Origin: CAZEQD01 sp964514305
Lineage (GTDB): Bacteria > Acidobacteriota > Aminicenantia > Aminicenantales > Aminicenantaceae
Direction of reading: 5' to 3'
Assembly: GCA_964514305.1 (NCBI GenBank)
Contig: CAZEQD010000081.1
Span: 1 to 7,153 of the forward strand
DNA length: 7,153 nucleotides
Positions 5,950 to 7,153 of the stretch are shown here, in pieces. The position numbers and the translations under genes are program-made. How positions within the stretch are numbered: position 1 is the stretch's first letter; every line of letters begins with the position of its first letter. The notes beneath the pieces are model-generated. The model was not told where the DNA came from, ran no database searches, and saw nothing but the letters and a program-made list of their open reading frames with translations.

Positions 5950-6720
5950 ATGGAAATTGATGAATTGAACAAAAGAATAAAGGAATGTAAGAGATGCCGA
6001 TTATCTGAAAACAGAATGAATTCCATCTGTGGAGAGGGAAATTTGAATGCCAAAATTATGATAATTGCTCAGGCACCAGGAGAAAAAGAAGATAAAGAAG
6101 AAAAGATGTTCATTGGTCCTTCAGGGAAAGTATTAGACGAATTACTAACCACAGCAGGAATTAAAAGGGATGAAATTTATATGACAAATCTAATTAAATG
6201 TATGCTTCCAAAATACAGAAAACCCAAGCAGGATGAAATTAAAGCCTGCAGTTATTACCTGGAGGAAGAGATTAAATTGATAAATCCAAAGATATTGGTC
6301 CCCTTAGGTTATCATGCCACTTGTTACATTTTTCAAAAGTACGGTATTTTATTACCTCCAAAAGCAGAATTTTCTTCAATTTATGGTAGGCTTTTTTTAA
6401 CTAAATATAAAAAGATACTACCTTTGCATCATCCTGCAAGTCTTCTTTATAATCCTGACATTAAGCAAGATTTAATAAAAACTTACAGAAAATTGCAAGT
6501 GTTACTTAGAGATTGTGAATGGTATCCGGTGTGCCCAATGAAGAGATTTTATGAGGAAGGAAAGTTAGATAAAAAATGGATAGAATTGTACTGTAAGGGA
6601 GACTGGAAAAGCTGTATTCGTTATCAGATGGTGGAAAAAGGTGAAGTGCATCCAGATTGGATGCTTCCCGATGGAACCTTAGATAAAAAATTGCAACAAT
6701 ATTGGAAGGTTACAAGATGA
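5950..6720 (+). CDS. Iron-sulfur uracil-DNA glycosylase (family 4-like) with C-terminal cysteine domain
   Basis: Base-excision repair enzyme (256 aa) expected to remove uracil from deaminated DNA. Four cysteines at C13, C16, C84 and C100 (C-x2-C near the start, then C-x15-C) match the 4Fe-4S cluster of family 4 enzymes. Motif 1 reads AQAPGEKED (40-48), where family 4 usually has GE(A/G)PG, so glutamine stands in place of the conserved glutamate. MFIGPSGKVLDELL (53-66), N80 in MTNLIKC and the HPASLLYNP motif (161-169) are present. The family usually ends near residue 190-200. This protein adds about 65 residues with C189, C195, C215 and C222 (CEWYPVCP and YCKGDWKSC), followed by HPDWMLPDGTL, which looks like a second metal-binding module of unknown function. 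The ATG at 5950 has only a weak purine stretch upstream, and no better in-frame start is evident. The stop overlaps the next ATG. Glycosylase superfamily is secure; activity with Q41 is not. Confidence 0.9.
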   Translation: MEIDELNKRIKECKRCRLSENRMNSICGEGNLNAKIMIIAQAPGEKEDKEEKMFIGPSGKVLDELLTTAGIKRDEIYMTNLIKCMLPKYRKPKQDEIKACSYYLEEEIKLINPKILVPLGYHATCYIFQKYGILLPPKAEFSSIYGRLFLTKYKKILPLHHPASLLYNPDIKQDLIKTYRKLQVLLRDCEWYPVCPMKRFYEEGKLDKKWIELYCKGDWKSCIRYQMVEKGEVHPDWMLPDGTLDKKLQQYWKVTR

Positions 6721-6822
6721 AAAGATTTAGGATAAAATATATGGATTATAATAGCAGTTGTGATATTAGCCGCTTTGGTTATCGGGCTTTGGGGTCGTCA
6801 AAGGCCAGGTCCCCATAAATAA
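6717..6822 (+). pseudogene. Frameshifted single-TM miniprotein
   Basis: An ATG at 6717 overlaps the glycosylase stop (ATGA) and has GGAAGG a few bases upstream. It opens MKRFRIKY and, as written, continues out of any sensible pattern to a stop at 6816-6818 (33 codons). One frame over, from 6742, the sequence reads WIIIAVVILAALVIGLWGRQ, then RPGPHK, and stops at 6820-6822, an ideal membrane segment. Removing one base in TATAT (6738-6742) joins both parts into a 34-residue protein with a basic start, one helix and a basic tail. This is either a recent frameshift or a sequencing or assembly error. No function can be assigned. Confidence 0.5.
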
Positions 6823-6836
6823 TTGTCATGCCCATG

Positions 6837-6846
6837 TTTGGCCAAA
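6837..6846. promoter_or_regulatory. Short palindrome upstream of the hydrolase ribosome binding site
   Basis: TTTGGCCAAA is a perfect ten-base palindrome ending five bases before the GGAGGTG ribosome binding site (6851-6857) of the hydrolase gene. It could be an operator half or chance; no promoter hexamers are convincing next to it. Confidence 0.15.
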
Positions 6847-6862
6847 ACAAGGAGGTGGAAAA

Positions 6863-7153
6863 ATGAAAATTACAATTATTTATGATAACACTGCTTTTAT
6901 AAAAGACCTTCAAGCTGATTGGGGATTTTCAGCACTTATAGAAATTAAAGAAAAGAAAATCCTTTTTGATACTGGAGCAAACGGGAGGATTTTACTTTCA
7001 AATATACAAAAACTTAAAATCAATCCAAAGGAGATAGAAGACATTTTTATCTCTCATCTGCACTGGGATCATACAGGAGGTCTTTCATCTTTTCTTCGCC
7101 TAAATAATCAAGTAAAACTCTGGATTCCTTCTTATTTTTCTGAAGCAGAAGAT
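6863..7153 (+). CDS. Metallo-beta-lactamase-fold hydrolase, COG1237-like (3' end cut off by window)
   Basis: The first 97 codons of a metallohydrolase, open to the window edge. A textbook GGAGGTG (6851-6857) precedes the ATG by five bases. LFDTG (34-38) and SHLHWDHTGGL (64-74) give the metal motif HxHxDH with H65, H67, D69 and H70. The DTGANGRILLSNIQKL stretch (36-51) followed by the ISHLHWDHTGGL strand is typical of the COG1237 group, annotated as 7,8-dihydropterin-6-methyl-4-(beta-D-ribofuranosyl)aminobenzene 5'-phosphate synthase-like. That name comes from a methanogen enzyme and most bacterial members have unknown substrates. The start has no signal peptide, so the protein is probably cytoplasmic. 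It lies 40 bases after the broken miniprotein and could share a transcript with the glycosylase. Confidence 0.85.
   Translation, partial: MKITIIYDNTAFIKDLQADWGFSALIEIKEKKILFDTGANGRILLSNIQKLKINPKEIEDIFISHLHWDHTGGLSSFLRLNNQVKLWIPSYFSEAED

Noticed and set aside
5856..6053. 65-codon minus-strand open frame
   Set aside because: It runs through the palindromic element and antisense to the glycosylase start; low-complexity phenylalanine-rich translation.

Overview
The window comes from a bacterial chromosome. It carries a class A RNase P RNA, a sigma-54 (NtrC-type) response regulator, a consensus-like TTGACA/TATAAA promoter, Shine-Dalgarno sequences and exported M16 peptidases. The DNA is AT-rich, with many AAA, GAA and ATA codons. 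Nothing fixes the phylum; a deep-branching anaerobe or candidate phylum is a guess from the protein flavour only.

Left part (1-1601, minus strand). An NtrC-type activator (receiver, AAA+ and Fis-type HTH) runs leftwards straight into rnpB. The last ~27 codons of the activator are also the 5' domain of the RNase P RNA, and a good promoter for rnpB lies inside the codons for the HTH. The 3' part of rnpB is outside the window.

Middle (1671-5588, plus strand). Across a 69-base divergent gap is a compact run of a two-TM RCK-type potassium channel with an unusual selectivity filter (TVGFKE), then two exported M16 zinc-peptidase-family proteins whose genes overlap by ATGA. The first has the complete zinc site and the second has lost it, the usual arrangement of an active/inactive M16 pair.

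Right part (about 5545-7153, plus strand). This looks rearranged. The tail of the second M16 gene runs into the out-of-frame remnant of a large DUF1998/MZB-type helicase; only its C-terminal cysteine region survives. A structured intergenic element follows, resembling a decayed integron attC site or a small repeat. Next come an iron-sulfur uracil-DNA glycosylase with an extra C-terminal cysteine domain, a start-stop-coupled but frameshifted one-TM miniprotein, and the first 97 codons of a metallo-beta-lactamase-fold hydrolase cut by the window edge.

I do not see a complete new multi-gene system. The strongest unusual points are the activator/rnpB overlap with its embedded promoter, and the helicase scar followed by the attC-like element.
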